DNA from: Membranipora membranacea
Taxonomy: Eukaryota; Bryozoa; Gymnolaemata; Cheilostomatida; Membraniporidae
Assembly (NCBI GenBank): GCA_914767715.1
Contig: OU612071.1
Location: 7,921,493-7,981,492 of the forward strand
DNA length: 60,000 bases
Reading direction: 5' to 3'
In this document: positions 40,801 through 51,800 of the stretch, piece after piece
Layout of the letters: each line of letters begins with the position of its first letter
How positions within the stretch are numbered: position 1 is the stretch's first letter
The notes under the pieces: model-generated
The model's database searches: none
What the model saw: only the letters and a program-made list of their open reading frames with translations
Told to the model about the DNA's origin: nothing
Made by a program: the position numbers and the translations under genes

Positions 40801-42521
40801 CTCAGTCAGCGTCCGTCTTAACGAGGCTCACTTTTGCTCTAAAAAAACATGCCAAATGGCGGCAATAAAAAACTAAAAGTTTGTCGCAATCATATCAAAC
40901 TCAGACCAGTTCAAGCCCTTATATACCTCATTCAAATTCCAGAATATGGAGGTTCTCGGATAACCTGGAGGCTTGTAAAGCTGACTTGAAATTTACAGAA
41001 ATATACCAAGGGAGGGTATCACGCTTTTTTTCGCTCGTATCAAAAAATAGATTTGCTTTTCACCTACCTCATAAGGTGAAGCAACTCCTGCTCATTTCAA
41101 ATCTGAAATCCGTTTAGCTCTGAGGGTCTTTGTTCTCAGTCAGCGTCCATCTTAACGAGGCTCACTTTTGCTCTAAAAAAACATGCCAAACGGCGGCAAT
41201 AAAAAATTAAAAGTTTGTCGCAATCATATCAAACTCAGACCAGTTCAAGCCCTTATATACCTCATACAACATCCAGAATATGGAGATTCTCGGATAACCT
41301 GGTGGCTTGTAACGCTGACTTAAAATTTACAAAAATATACCAAGGGAGGGTATCACGCTTTTTTTTCGCTCGGATCAAAAAATAGATTTGCTTTTAACCT
41401 ACCTCATAAGGTGAAACAACTCCTGCTCATTTCAAATCTGAAATCCGTTTAGCTCTGAGGGTCTTTGTTCTCAGTCAGCGTCCGTCTTAACGAGGCTCAC
41501 TTTTGCTCTAAAAAAACATGCCAAACGGCGGCAATAAAAAATTAATAGTTTGTCGCAATCATATCAGACTCAGACCAGTTCAAGCCCTTATATACCTCAT
41601 ACAACATCCAGAATATGGAGATTCTCGGATAACCTGGTGGCTTGTAACGCTGACTTGAAATTTACAAAAATATACCAAGGGAGGGTATCACGCTTTTTTT
41701 TCGCTCGGATCAAAAAATAGATTTGCTTTTAACCTACCTCATAAGGTGAAACAACTCCTGCTCATTTCAAATCTGAAATCCGTTTAGCTCTGAGGGTCTT
41801 TGTTCTCAGTCAGCGTCCGTCTTAACGAGGCTCACTTTTGCTCTAAAAAAACATGCCAAACGGCGGCAATAAAAAATTAATAGTTTGTCGCAATCATATC
41901 AGACTCAGACCAGTTCAAGCCCTTATATACCTCATTCAAAATCCAGAATATGGAGATTCTCGGATGAGCTGGTAGCTTGTAATGCTGACTTGAAATTTAC
42001 AAAAATATACCAATGGAGGGTATCACGCTTTTTTTTCGCTCGAATCAAAAAATAGATTTGCTTCTAACCTACCTCATAAGGTGAAGCAACTCCTGCTCCT
42101 TTCAAATCTGAAATCCGTTTAGCTCTGAGGGTCTTTGTTCTCAGTCAGCGTCCGTCTTAACGAGGCTCACTTTTGCTCTAAAAAAACATGCCAAATGGCG
42201 GCAATAAAAAATTAAAAGTTTGTCGCAATCATATCAAACTCAGACCAGTTCAAGCCCTTATATACCTCATTCAAATTCCAGAATATGGAGGTTCTCGGAT
42301 AACCTGGAGGCTTGTAAAGCTGACTTGAAATTTACAAAAATATACCAAGGGAGGGTATCACGCTTTTTTTCGCTCGTATCAAAAAATAGATTTGCTTTTC
42401 ACCTACCTCATAAGGTGAAGCAACTCCTGCTCATTTCAAATCTGAAATCCGTTTAGCTCTTAGGGTCTTTGTTCTCAGTCAGCATCCATCTTAACGAGGC
42501 TCACTTTTGCTCTAAAAAAAC
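37838..42521 (+). repeat. Higher-order unit 3 (14 monomers, 4684 bp)
   Basis: Order S O U V P Q L M N E F' F'' I E. It starts abruptly with S directly after the GCTGTA end of unit 2 and lacks the F J K part. S to L matches 25786-28128 of unit 1 at an offset of 12052 bp; E to E matches 28129-29801 at 12720 bp. The difference is two extra monomers (M N, about 40180-40848), like those following K/L elsewhere. The beginning of this unit is therefore the joint of a ~12 kb tandem duplication. Confidence 0.85.
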
Positions 42522-42581
42522 ATGCCAAACGGCGGCAATAAAAAATTAAAAGTTTGTCGCAATCATATCAAACTCAGACCA

Positions 42582-42590
42582 GTTCAAGCC
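42582..42590 (+). promoter_or_regulatory. B-box-like word GTTCAAGCC (weak)
   Basis: GTTCAAGCC matches the RNA polymerase III B-box consensus GWTCRANNC and recurs in most monomers. An A-box-like TAGCTCTGAGGG lies about 128 bp upstream in the preceding monomer, and an oligo-T run about 108 bp downstream. The consensus is short enough to occur by chance in a monomer this long, the A-box match needs an extra base, and a TTTT run lies between the two boxes. P (GTCCAAGCC), Q (GTTAGAGCC) and K (deletion) monomers lose the match. Treat as a possibility only. Confidence 0.2.
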
Positions 42591-42609
42591 CTTATATACC
42601 TCATTCAAC

Positions 42610-42634
42610 ATCCAGAATATGGAGATTCTCGGAT
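42610..42634. other. Imperfect hairpin present in most monomers
   Basis: ATCCAGAAT (42610-42618) pairs with ATTCT-C-GGAT (42625-42634), giving a 9-bp stem with one bulged C and a 6-nt loop. The same element occurs once per monomer. Variants GATTCTTGG (J) change only the bulge and GTAGATT (K) changes only the loop; AAATTCC (E) removes one pair. Dyads of this size are common in satellites; function is not shown. Confidence 0.7.
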
Positions 42635-42697
42635 AACCTGGTGGCTTGTAACGCTGACTTGAAATTTACAAAAATATACCAAGGGAGGGTATCACGC

Positions 42698-42721
42698 TTT
42701 TTTTTCGCTCGGATCAAAAAA
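42698..42721. other. T8 / A6 facing homopolymer dyad
   Basis: An eight-T run and an A6 run flank the 10-nt segment CGCTCGGATC. Together they could form an A:T stem, and they are strong candidates for intrinsic curvature or nucleosome exclusion. The T run varies from about 5 to 9 among monomers, and in R and V types the A run is interrupted (CCAAAACT). Confidence 0.6.
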
Positions 42722-45700
42722 TAGATTTGCTTTTAACCTACCTCATAAGGTGAAGCAACTCTTGCTCCTTTCAAATCTGAAATCCGTTTAGCTCTGAGGG
42801 TCTTTGTTCTCAGTCAGCGTCCGTCTTAACGAGGCTCACTTTTGCTCGAAAAAAACATGCCAAACGGCGGCAATAAAAAATTAAAAGTTTGTCGCAATCA
42901 TATAAAACTCAGACCAGTTCAAGCCCTTATATACCTCATTCAAAATCCAGAATATGGAGATTCTTGGATAACCTGGTGGCTTGTAACGCTGACTTGAAAT
43001 TTACAAAAATATACCAAGGGAGGGTATCACGCTTTTTTTTCGCTCGGATCAAAAAATAGATTTGCTTTTAACCTACCTCATGAGGTGAATCAACTCCTGC
43101 TCATTTCAAATCTGAAATCCGTTTAGCTCTGAGGGTCTTTGTTCTCAGTCAGCGTCCGTCTTAACGAGGCTCACTTTTGCTCTAAAAAAACATGCCAAAC
43201 GGCGGCAATAAAAAATTAAAAGTTTGTCGCAATCATATCAAACTCAGACCAGTTCAACCCTTATATACCTCATTCAAAATCCAGAATATGTAGATTCTCG
43301 GATAACCAGGTGGCTTGTAACGCTGACTTGAAATTTACAAAAATATACCAAGGGAGGGTATCACGCTTTTTTTTCGCTCGGATCAAAAAATAGATTTGCT
43401 TCTAACCTGCCTCATAAGGTGAAGCAACTCCTGCTCATTTCAAATCTGAAATCCGTTTAGCTCTGAGGGTCTTTGTTCTCAGTCAAAGTCCGTCTCAACG
43501 AGGCTCACTTTTGCTCTAAAAAAACATGCCAAACGGCGGCAATAAAAAATTAAAAGTTTGTCGCAATCATATCAAACTCAGACCAGTTCAAGCCCTTATA
43601 TACCTCATTCAAAATCCAGAATATGGAGATTCTCGGATAACCTGGTGGCTTGTAACACTGACTTGAAATTTACAAAAATATACCAAGGGAGGGTATCACG
43701 CTTTCTTTTCGCTCGGATCAAAAAATAGATTTGCTTCTAACCTACCTCATAAGGTGAAGAAACTCCTGCTCATTTCAAATCTGAAATCCGTTTAGCTCTG
43801 AGGGTCTTTGTTCTCAGTCAGCGTCCGTCTTAACGAGGCTCACTTTTGCTCTAAAAAAACATGCCAAACGGCGGCAATAAAAAATTAAAAGTTTGTCGCA
43901 ATCATATCAAACTCAGACCAGTTCAAGCCCTTATATACCTCATTCAAAATCCAGAATATGGAGGTTCTCGGATAACCTGGTGGCTTGTAACGCTGACTTG
44001 AAATTTACAAAAATATACCAAGGGAGGGTATCACGCTTTTTTTCGCTCGGATCAAAAAATAGATTTGCTTCTAACCTGCCTCATAAGGTGAAGCAACTCC
44101 TGCTCATTTCAAATCTGAAATCCGTTTAGCTCTGAGGGTCTTTGTTCTCAGTCAGCGTCCGTCTTAACGAGGCTCACTTTTGCTCTAAAAAAACATGCCA
44201 AACGGCGGCAATAAAAAATTAAAAGTTTGTCGCACTCATATCAAACTCAGACCAGTTCAAGCCCTTATATACCACATTCAAAATTCAGAATATGGAGATT
44301 CTCGGATAACCTGGTGGCTTGTAACGCTGACTTGAAATTTACAAAAATATACCAAGGGAGGGTATCACGCTTTTTTTTCGCTCGGATCCAAAACTATATT
44401 TGCTTTTAACCTACCTCACAAGGTGAAGCAACTCCCGCTCCTTTCAAATCTGAAATCCGTTTAGCTCTGAGGGTCTTTGTTCTCAGTCAGCGTCCGTCTT
44501 AACGAGGCTCACTCTTGCTCTAAAAAAACATGCCAACAGGCGGCAATAAAAAATAAAAAGTTTGTCGCAATCATATCAAACTCAGACCAGTTCAAGCCCA
44601 TATATACCTCAATCAAAATCCAGAATATGGAGATTCTCGGATAACCTGGTGGCTTGTAACACTGACTTAAAATTTACAAAAATATACCAAGGGAGGGTAT
44701 CAAGCTTTTTTTTCGCTCGGATCAAAAAATAGATTTGCTTCAAACCTACCTCATAAGGCGAAGAAACTCCTGCTCATTTCAAATCAGAAATCCGTTTGGC
44801 TTTGAGGGTCTTTGTTCTCAGTCAGCGTCCGTCTTAACAAGGCTCACTTTTGCTCTAAAAAACATGCCAAACGGCGGCAATAAAAAATTAAAAGTTTGTT
44901 GCAATCATATCAAACTCAGACAAGTTCAAGCCCTTATATACCTCATTCAAAATCCAGAATATGGAGATTCTCGGATAACCTGGTGGCTTGTAACGCTGAC
45001 TTGAAATTTACAAAAATACACCAAGGGAGGGTATCACGCTTTTTTTTCGCTCGGATCAAAAAATAGATTTGCTTCTAACCTACCTCATAAGGTGAAGAAA
45101 CTCCTGCTCATTTCAAATCTGAAATCCGTTTAGCTCTGAGGGTCTTTGTTCTCAGTCAGTGTCCGTCTTAACGAGGCTCACTTTTGCTCTAAAAAACATG
45201 CCAAATGGCGGCAATAAAAAATTAAAAATTTGTCGCAATCATATCAAACGCAGACCAGTTCAAACCCTTATATACCTCATTCAAAATCCAGAATATGGGG
45301 ATTCTCGGATAACCTGGTGGCTTGTAACGCTGACTTGAAATTTACAAAAATACAGCAAGGGAGGGTATCACGCTTTTTTTTCGCTCGGATCGAAAAATAG
45401 ATTTGCTTCTAACCTGCCTCATAAGGTGAAAGAACTCCTGCTCATTTCAAATCTGAAATCCGTTTGGCTCTGAGGGTCTTTGTTCTCAGTCAGCGTCCGT
45501 CTTAACGAGGCTCACTTTTGCTATAAAAAAACATGCCAAACGGCGGCAATAAAAAATTAAAAGTTTGTCGCAATCATATCAAACTCAGACCAGCTCAAAC
45601 CCTTATATACCTCATTCAAAATCCAGAATATGGAGATTCTCGGATAACCTGGTGGCTTGTAACGCTGACTTGAAATTTACAAAAATATACCAAGGGAGGG

Positions 45701-48700
45701 TATCACGCTTTTTTTTCGCTCGGATCAAGAACTAGATTTGCTTTTAACCTACCTCACAAGGTGAAGCAACTCCCGCTCCTTTCAAATCTGAAATCCGTTT
45801 AGCTCTGAGGGTCTTTGTTCTCAGTCAGCGTCCGTCTTAACGAGGCTCACTTTTGCTCTAAAAAAACATGCCAACAGGCGGCAATAAAAAATTAAAAGTT
45901 TGTCGCAATCATATCAAACTCAGACCAGTTCAAGCCTTTATATACCTCATTCAAAATCCAGAATATAGAGATTCTCGGATAACCTGGTGGCTTGTAACGC
46001 TGACTTCAAATTTACAAAAATATACCAAGGGAGGGTATCACGCTTTTTTTTCGCTCGGATCCAAAACTAGATTTGCTTTTAACCGACCTCACAAGGTGAA
46101 GCAACTCCCGCTCCTTTCAAATCTGAAATCCGTTTAGCTCTGAGGGTCATTGTTCTCAGTCAGCGTCCGTCCTAACGAGGCTCACTTTTGCTCTAAAAAA
46201 ACATGCCAAACGGCGGCAATAAAAAATTAAAAGTTTGTCGCAATCATATCAAACTCAGACCAGTCCAAGCCCTTATATACCTCATCCAAAATCCAGAATA
46301 TGGAGATTCTCGGATAACCTGGTGGCTTGTAACGCTGACTTGAAATTTACATAAATATACCAAGGGAGGGTATCACGCTTTTTTTTCGCTCGGATCAAAA
46401 AATAGATTTGCTTCTAACCTACCTCATAAGGTGAAGCAACTCCTGCTCATTTCAAATCTGAAATCCGTTTAGCTCTGAGGGTCATTGTTCTCAGTCAGCG
46501 TCCGTCTTAACGAGGCTCACTTTTGCTCTAAAAAAACATGCCAAACGGCGGCAATAAAAAATTAAAAGTTTCTCGCAATCATATCAAACTCAGACCAGCT
46601 CAAGCCCTTATATACCTCATTCAAAATCCAGAATATGGAGATTCTCGGATAAGCTGGTGGCTTGTAACGCTGACTTGAAATTTACAAAAATATACCAAGG
46701 GAGGGTATCACGTTTTTTTTTCGCTCAGATCAAAATATAGATTTGCTTCTAACCTACCTCATGAGGTGAAGAAACTCCTGCTCATTTCAAATCTGAAATC
46801 CGTTTAGCTCTGAGGGTCTTTGTTCTCAGTCAGCGTCCGTCTTAACGAGGCTCACTTTTGCTCTAAAAAAAACATGCCAAACGGCGGCAATATAAAATTA
46901 AAAATTTGTTGCAATCATATCAAACTCAGACCAGTTAGAGCCCTTATATACCTCATTCAAAATCCAGAATATGGAGATTCTCGGATAACCTGGTGGCTTG
47001 TAACGCTGACTTGAAATTTACAAAAATATACCAAGGGAGGGTATCACGCTTTTTATTCGCTCGGATCAAAAAATAGATTTGCTTCTAACCTACCTCATAA
47101 GGTGAAGAAACTCCTGCTCATTTCAAATCTGAAATCCGTTTAGCTCTGAGGGTCTTTGTTCTCAGTCAGCGTCCGTCTTAAGGAGGCTCACTTTTGCTCT
47201 AAAAAAACATCCCAAATGAAGGCAATAAAAAATTAAAAGTTTGTCGCAATCATATCAAACGCAGACCAGTTCAAGCCCTTATATACCTCATTCAAAATCC
47301 AGAATATGGAGATTCTCGGATAACCTGGTGGCTTGTAACGCTGACTTGAAATTTACAAAAATACACTAAGGGAGGGTATCACGCTTTTTTTTCGCTCGAA
47401 TCAAAAAATAGATTTGCTTCTAACCTGCCCCATAAGGTGAAACAACTCCTGCTCATTTCAAATCTGAAATCCGTTTAGCTCTGAGGGTCTTTGTTCTCAG
47501 TCAGCGTCCGTCATAACGAGGCTCACTTTTGCTCTAAAAAAACCTGCCAAACGGCGGCAATAAAAAATTAAAAGTTTGTCGCACTCATATCAAACTCAGA
47601 CCAGTTCAAGCCCTTATATACCACATTCAAAATTCAGAATATGGAGATTCTCGGATAACCTGGTGGCTTGTAACGCTGACTTGAAATTTACAAAAATATA
47701 CCAAGGGAGGGTATCACGCTTTTTTTTCGCTCGGATCAAAAACTAGATTTGCTTTTAACCTACCTCACAAGGTGAAGCAACTCCCGCTCCTTTCAAATCT
47801 GAAATCCGTTTAGCTCTGAGGGTCTTTGTTCTCAGTCAGCGTCCGTCTTAACGAGGCTCACTTTTGCTCTAAAAAAACATGCCAAACGGCGGCAATAAAA
47901 AATTAAAAGTTTGTCGCAATCATATCAAACTCAGACCAGTTCAAGCCTTTATATACCTCATTCAAAATCCAGAATATAGAGATTCTCGGATAACCTGGTG
48001 GCTTGTAACGCTGACTTCAAATTTACAAAAATATACCAAGGGAGGGTATCACGCTTTTTTTTCGCTCGGATCAAAAACTAGATTTGCTTTTAACCTACCT
48101 CACAAGGTGAAGCAACTCCCGCTCCTTTCAAATCTGAAATCCGTTTAGCTCTGAGGGTCATTGTTCTCAGTCAGCGTCCGTCCTAACGAGGCTCACTTTT
48201 GCTCTAAAAAACATGCCAAACGGTGGCAATAAAAAATCAAAAGTTTGTCGCAATCATATCAAACTCAGACCAGTTCAAGCCCTTATATACCTCATCCAAA
48301 ATCCAGAATATGGAGATTCTCGGATAACCTGGTGGCTTGTAACGCTGACTTGAAATTTACATAAATATACCAAGGGAGGGTATCACGCTTTTTTTTCGCT
48401 CGGATCAAAAAATAGATTTGCTTCTAACCTACCTCATGAGGTGAAGAAACTCCTGCTCATTTCAAATCTGAAATCCGTTTAGCTCTGAAGGTCTTTGTTT
48501 TCAGTCATCGTCCGTCTTAACGAGGCTCACTTTTGCTCTAAAAAAAACATGCCAAACGGCGGCAATAAAAAATTAAAAGTTTGTCGCAATCATATCAAAC
48601 TCAGACCAGTTCAAGCCCTTATATACCACATTCAAAATCCAGAATATGGAGATTCTCGGATAACCTGGTGGCTTGTAACGCTGACTTGAAATTTACAAAA

Positions 48701-48883
48701 ATATACCAAGAGAGGGTATCACGCTTTTTTTTCGCTCGGATCAAAAACTAGATTTGCTTTTAACCTACCTCACAAGGTGAAGCAACTCCCGCTCCTTTCA
48801 AATCTGAAATCCGTTTAGCTCTGAGGGTCTTTGTTCTCAGTCAGCGTCCGTCTTAACGAGGCTCACTTTTGCTGTAAAAAAAC

Positions 48884-51800
48884 ATGCCAAACGGCGGCAA
48901 TAAAAAATTAAAAGTTTGTCGCAATCATATCAAACTCAGACCAGTTCAAGCCCTTATATACCTCATTCAACATCCAGAATATGGAGATTCTCGGATAACC
49001 TGGTGGCTTGTAACGCTGACTTGAAATTTACAAAAATATACCAAGGGAGGGTATCACGCTTTTTTTTCGCTCGGATCAAAAAATAGATTTGCTTTTAACC
49101 TACCTCATAAGGTGAAGCAACTCTTGCTCCTTTCAAATCTGAAATCCGTTTAGCTCTGAGGGTCTTTGTTCTCAGTCAGCGTCCGTCTTAACGAGGCTCA
49201 CTTTTGCTCGAAAAAAACATGCCAAACGGCGGCAATAAAAAATTAAAAGTTTGTCGCAATCATATAAAACTCAGACCAGTTCAAGCCCTTATATACCTCA
49301 TTCAAAATCCAGAATATGGAGATTCTTGGATAACCTGGTGGCTTGTAACGCTGACTTGAAATTTACAAAAATATACCAAGGGAGGGTATCACGCTTTTTT
49401 TTCGCTCGGATCAAAAAATAGATTTGCTTTTAACCTACCTCATGAGGTGAATCAACTCCTGCTCATTTCAAATCTGAAATCCGTTTAGCTCTGAGGGTCT
49501 TTGTTCTCAGTCAGCGTCCGTCTTAACGAGGCTCACTTTTGCTCTAAAAAAACATGCCAAACGGCGGCAATAAAAAATTAAAAGTTTGTCGCAATCATAT
49601 CAAACTCAGACCAGTTCAACCCTTATATACCTCATTCAAAATCCAGAATATGTAGATTCTCGGATAACCAGGTGGCTTGTAACGCTGACTTGAAATTTAC
49701 AAAAATATACCAAGGGAGGGTATCACGCTTTTTTTTCGCTCGGATCAAAAAATAGATTTGCTTCTAACCTGCCTCATAAGGTGAAGCAACTCCTGCTCAT
49801 TTCAAATCTGAAATCCGTTTAGCTCTGAGGGTCTTTGTTCTCAGTCAAAGTCCGTCTCAACGAGGCTCACTTTTGCTCTAAAAAAACATGCCAAACGGCG
49901 GCAATAAAAAATTAAAAGTTTGTCGCAATCATATCAAACTCAGACCAGTTCAAGCCCTTATATACCTCATTCAAAATCCAGAATATGGAGATTCTCGGAT
50001 AACCTGGTGGCTTGTAACACTGACTTGAAATTTACAAAAATATACCAAGGGAGGGTATCACGCTTTCTTTTCGCTCGGATCAAAAAATAGATTTGCTTCT
50101 AACCTACCTCATAAGGTGAAGAAACTCCTGCTCATTTCAAATCTGAAATCCGTTTAGCTCTGAGGGTCTTTGTTCTCAGTCAGCGTCCGTCTTAACGAGG
50201 CTCACTTTTGCTCTAAAAAAACATGCCAAACGGCGGCAATAAAAAATTAAAAGTTTGTCGCAATCATATCAAACTCAGACCAGTTCAAGCCCTTATAGAC
50301 CTCATTCAAAATCCAGAATATGGAGGTTCTCGGATAACCTGGTGGCTTGTAACGCTGACTTGAAATTTACAAAAATATACCAAGGGAGGGTATCACGCTT
50401 TTTTTCGCTCGGATCAAAAAATAGATTTGCTTCTAACCTGCCTCATAAGGTGAAGCAACTCCTGCTCATTTCAAATCTGAAATCCGTTTAGCTCTGAGGG
50501 TCTTTGTTCTCAGTCAGCGTCCGTCTTAACGAGGCTCACTTTTGCTCTAAAAAAACATGCCAAACGGCGGCAATAAAAAATTAAAAGTTTGTCGCAATCA
50601 TATAAAACTCAGACCAGTTCAAGCCCTTATATACCTCATTCAAAATCCAGAATATGGAGATTCTCGGATAACCTGGTGGCTTGTAACGCTGACTTGAAAT
50701 TTACAAAAATATACCAAGGGAGGGTATCACGCTTTTTTTTCGCTCGGATCAAAAAATAGATTTGCTTTTAACCTACCTCATAAGGTGAAGCAACTCCTGC
50801 TCCTTTCAAATCTGAAATCCGTTTAGCTCTGAGGGTCTTTGTTCTCAGTCAGCGTCCGTCTTAACGAGGCTCACTTTTGCTCTAAAAAAACATGCCAAAT
50901 GGCGGCAATAAAAAATTAAAAGTTTGTCGCAATCATATCAAACTCAGACCAGTTCAAGCCCTTATATACCTCATTCAAATTCCAGAATATGGAGATTCTC
51001 GGATAACCTGGTGGCTTGTAACGCTGACTTGAAATTTACAAAAATATACCAAGGGAGGGTATCACGCTTTTTTTTCGCTCGGATCCAAAACTATATTTGC
51101 TTTTAACCTACCTCACAAGGTGAAGCAACTCCCGCTCCTTTCAAATCTGAAATCCGTTTAGCTCTGAGGGTCTTTGTTCTCAGTCAGCGTCCGTCTTAAC
51201 GAGGCTCACTCTTGCTCTAAAAAAACATGCCAACAGGCGGCAATAAAAAATTAAAAGTTTGTTGCAATCATATCAAACTCATACAAGTTCAAGCCCTTAT
51301 ATACCTCATTCAAAATCCAGAATATGGAGATTCTCGGATAACCTGGTGGCTTGTAACGCTGACTTGAAATTTACAAAAATACACCAAGGGAGGGTATCAC
51401 GCTTTTTTTTCGCTCGGATCAAAAAATAGATTTGCTTCTAACCTACCTCATAAGGTGAAGAAACTCCTGCTCATTTCAAATCTGAAATCCGTTTAGCTCT
51501 GAGGGTCTTTGTTCTCAGTCAGTGTCCGTCTTAACGAGGCTCACTTTTGCTCTAAAAAACATGCCAAATGGCGGCAATAAAAAATTAAAAATTTGTCGCA
51601 ATCATATCAAACGCAAACCAGTTCAAACCCTTATATACCTCATTCAAAATCCAGAATATGGGGATTCTCGGATAACCTGGTGGCTTGTAACGCTGACTTG
51701 AAATTTACAAAAATACAGCAAGGGAGGGTATCACGCTTTTTTTTCGCTCGGATCGAAAAATAGATTTGCTTCTAACCTGCCTCATAAGGTGAAAGAACTC

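Larger units (their letters stand above)
42522..42856 (+). repeat. Reference satellite monomer (type F, 335 bp)
   Basis: This monomer is near the common form and serves to place landmarks. In order it has: the start word at 42522; an A-rich segment near 42540-42550; a GTTCAAGCC word at 42582-42590; a TATA-like CTTATATACC at 42591-42600; an imperfect hairpin at 42610-42634; an A-rich stretch near 42669-42674; GGGAGGGTATCACGC; an eight-T run at 42698-42705; CGCTCGGATC; an A6 run at 42716-42721; a dyad at 42740-42751; a TTTCA-AATC-TGAAA dyad around 42768-42781; then TAGCTCTGAGGG at 42789-42800. Its only notable departures from the commonest bases are CAACATCC, CTTGCTCC and GCTCGAA near the end. 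Confidence 0.93.
42522..48883 (+). repeat. Higher-order unit 4 (19 monomers, 6362 bp)
   Basis: Order F J K L M R S O U W V P X Q Y Z V P Z. It is repeated almost base for base immediately downstream at an offset of 6362-6363 bp. The R monomer has private CGCACTCAT, ACCACATTC and AAATTCAG words. It ends with GCTGTAAAAAAAC at 48871-48883. It corresponds to unit 2 at 12720-13055 bp offset in the F-M part and 12386 bp in the S-V part. Confidence 0.9.

Noticed and set aside
42591-42600. TATA box at CTTATATACC
   Set aside because: It recurs in every monomer with no downstream gene; an AT-rich satellite word is a sufficient explanation.
42700-42720. CENP-B box near TTCGCTCGGATC
   Set aside because: Only TTCG agrees with the required pattern; the CGGG core at the proper spacing is missing in every monomer inspected.
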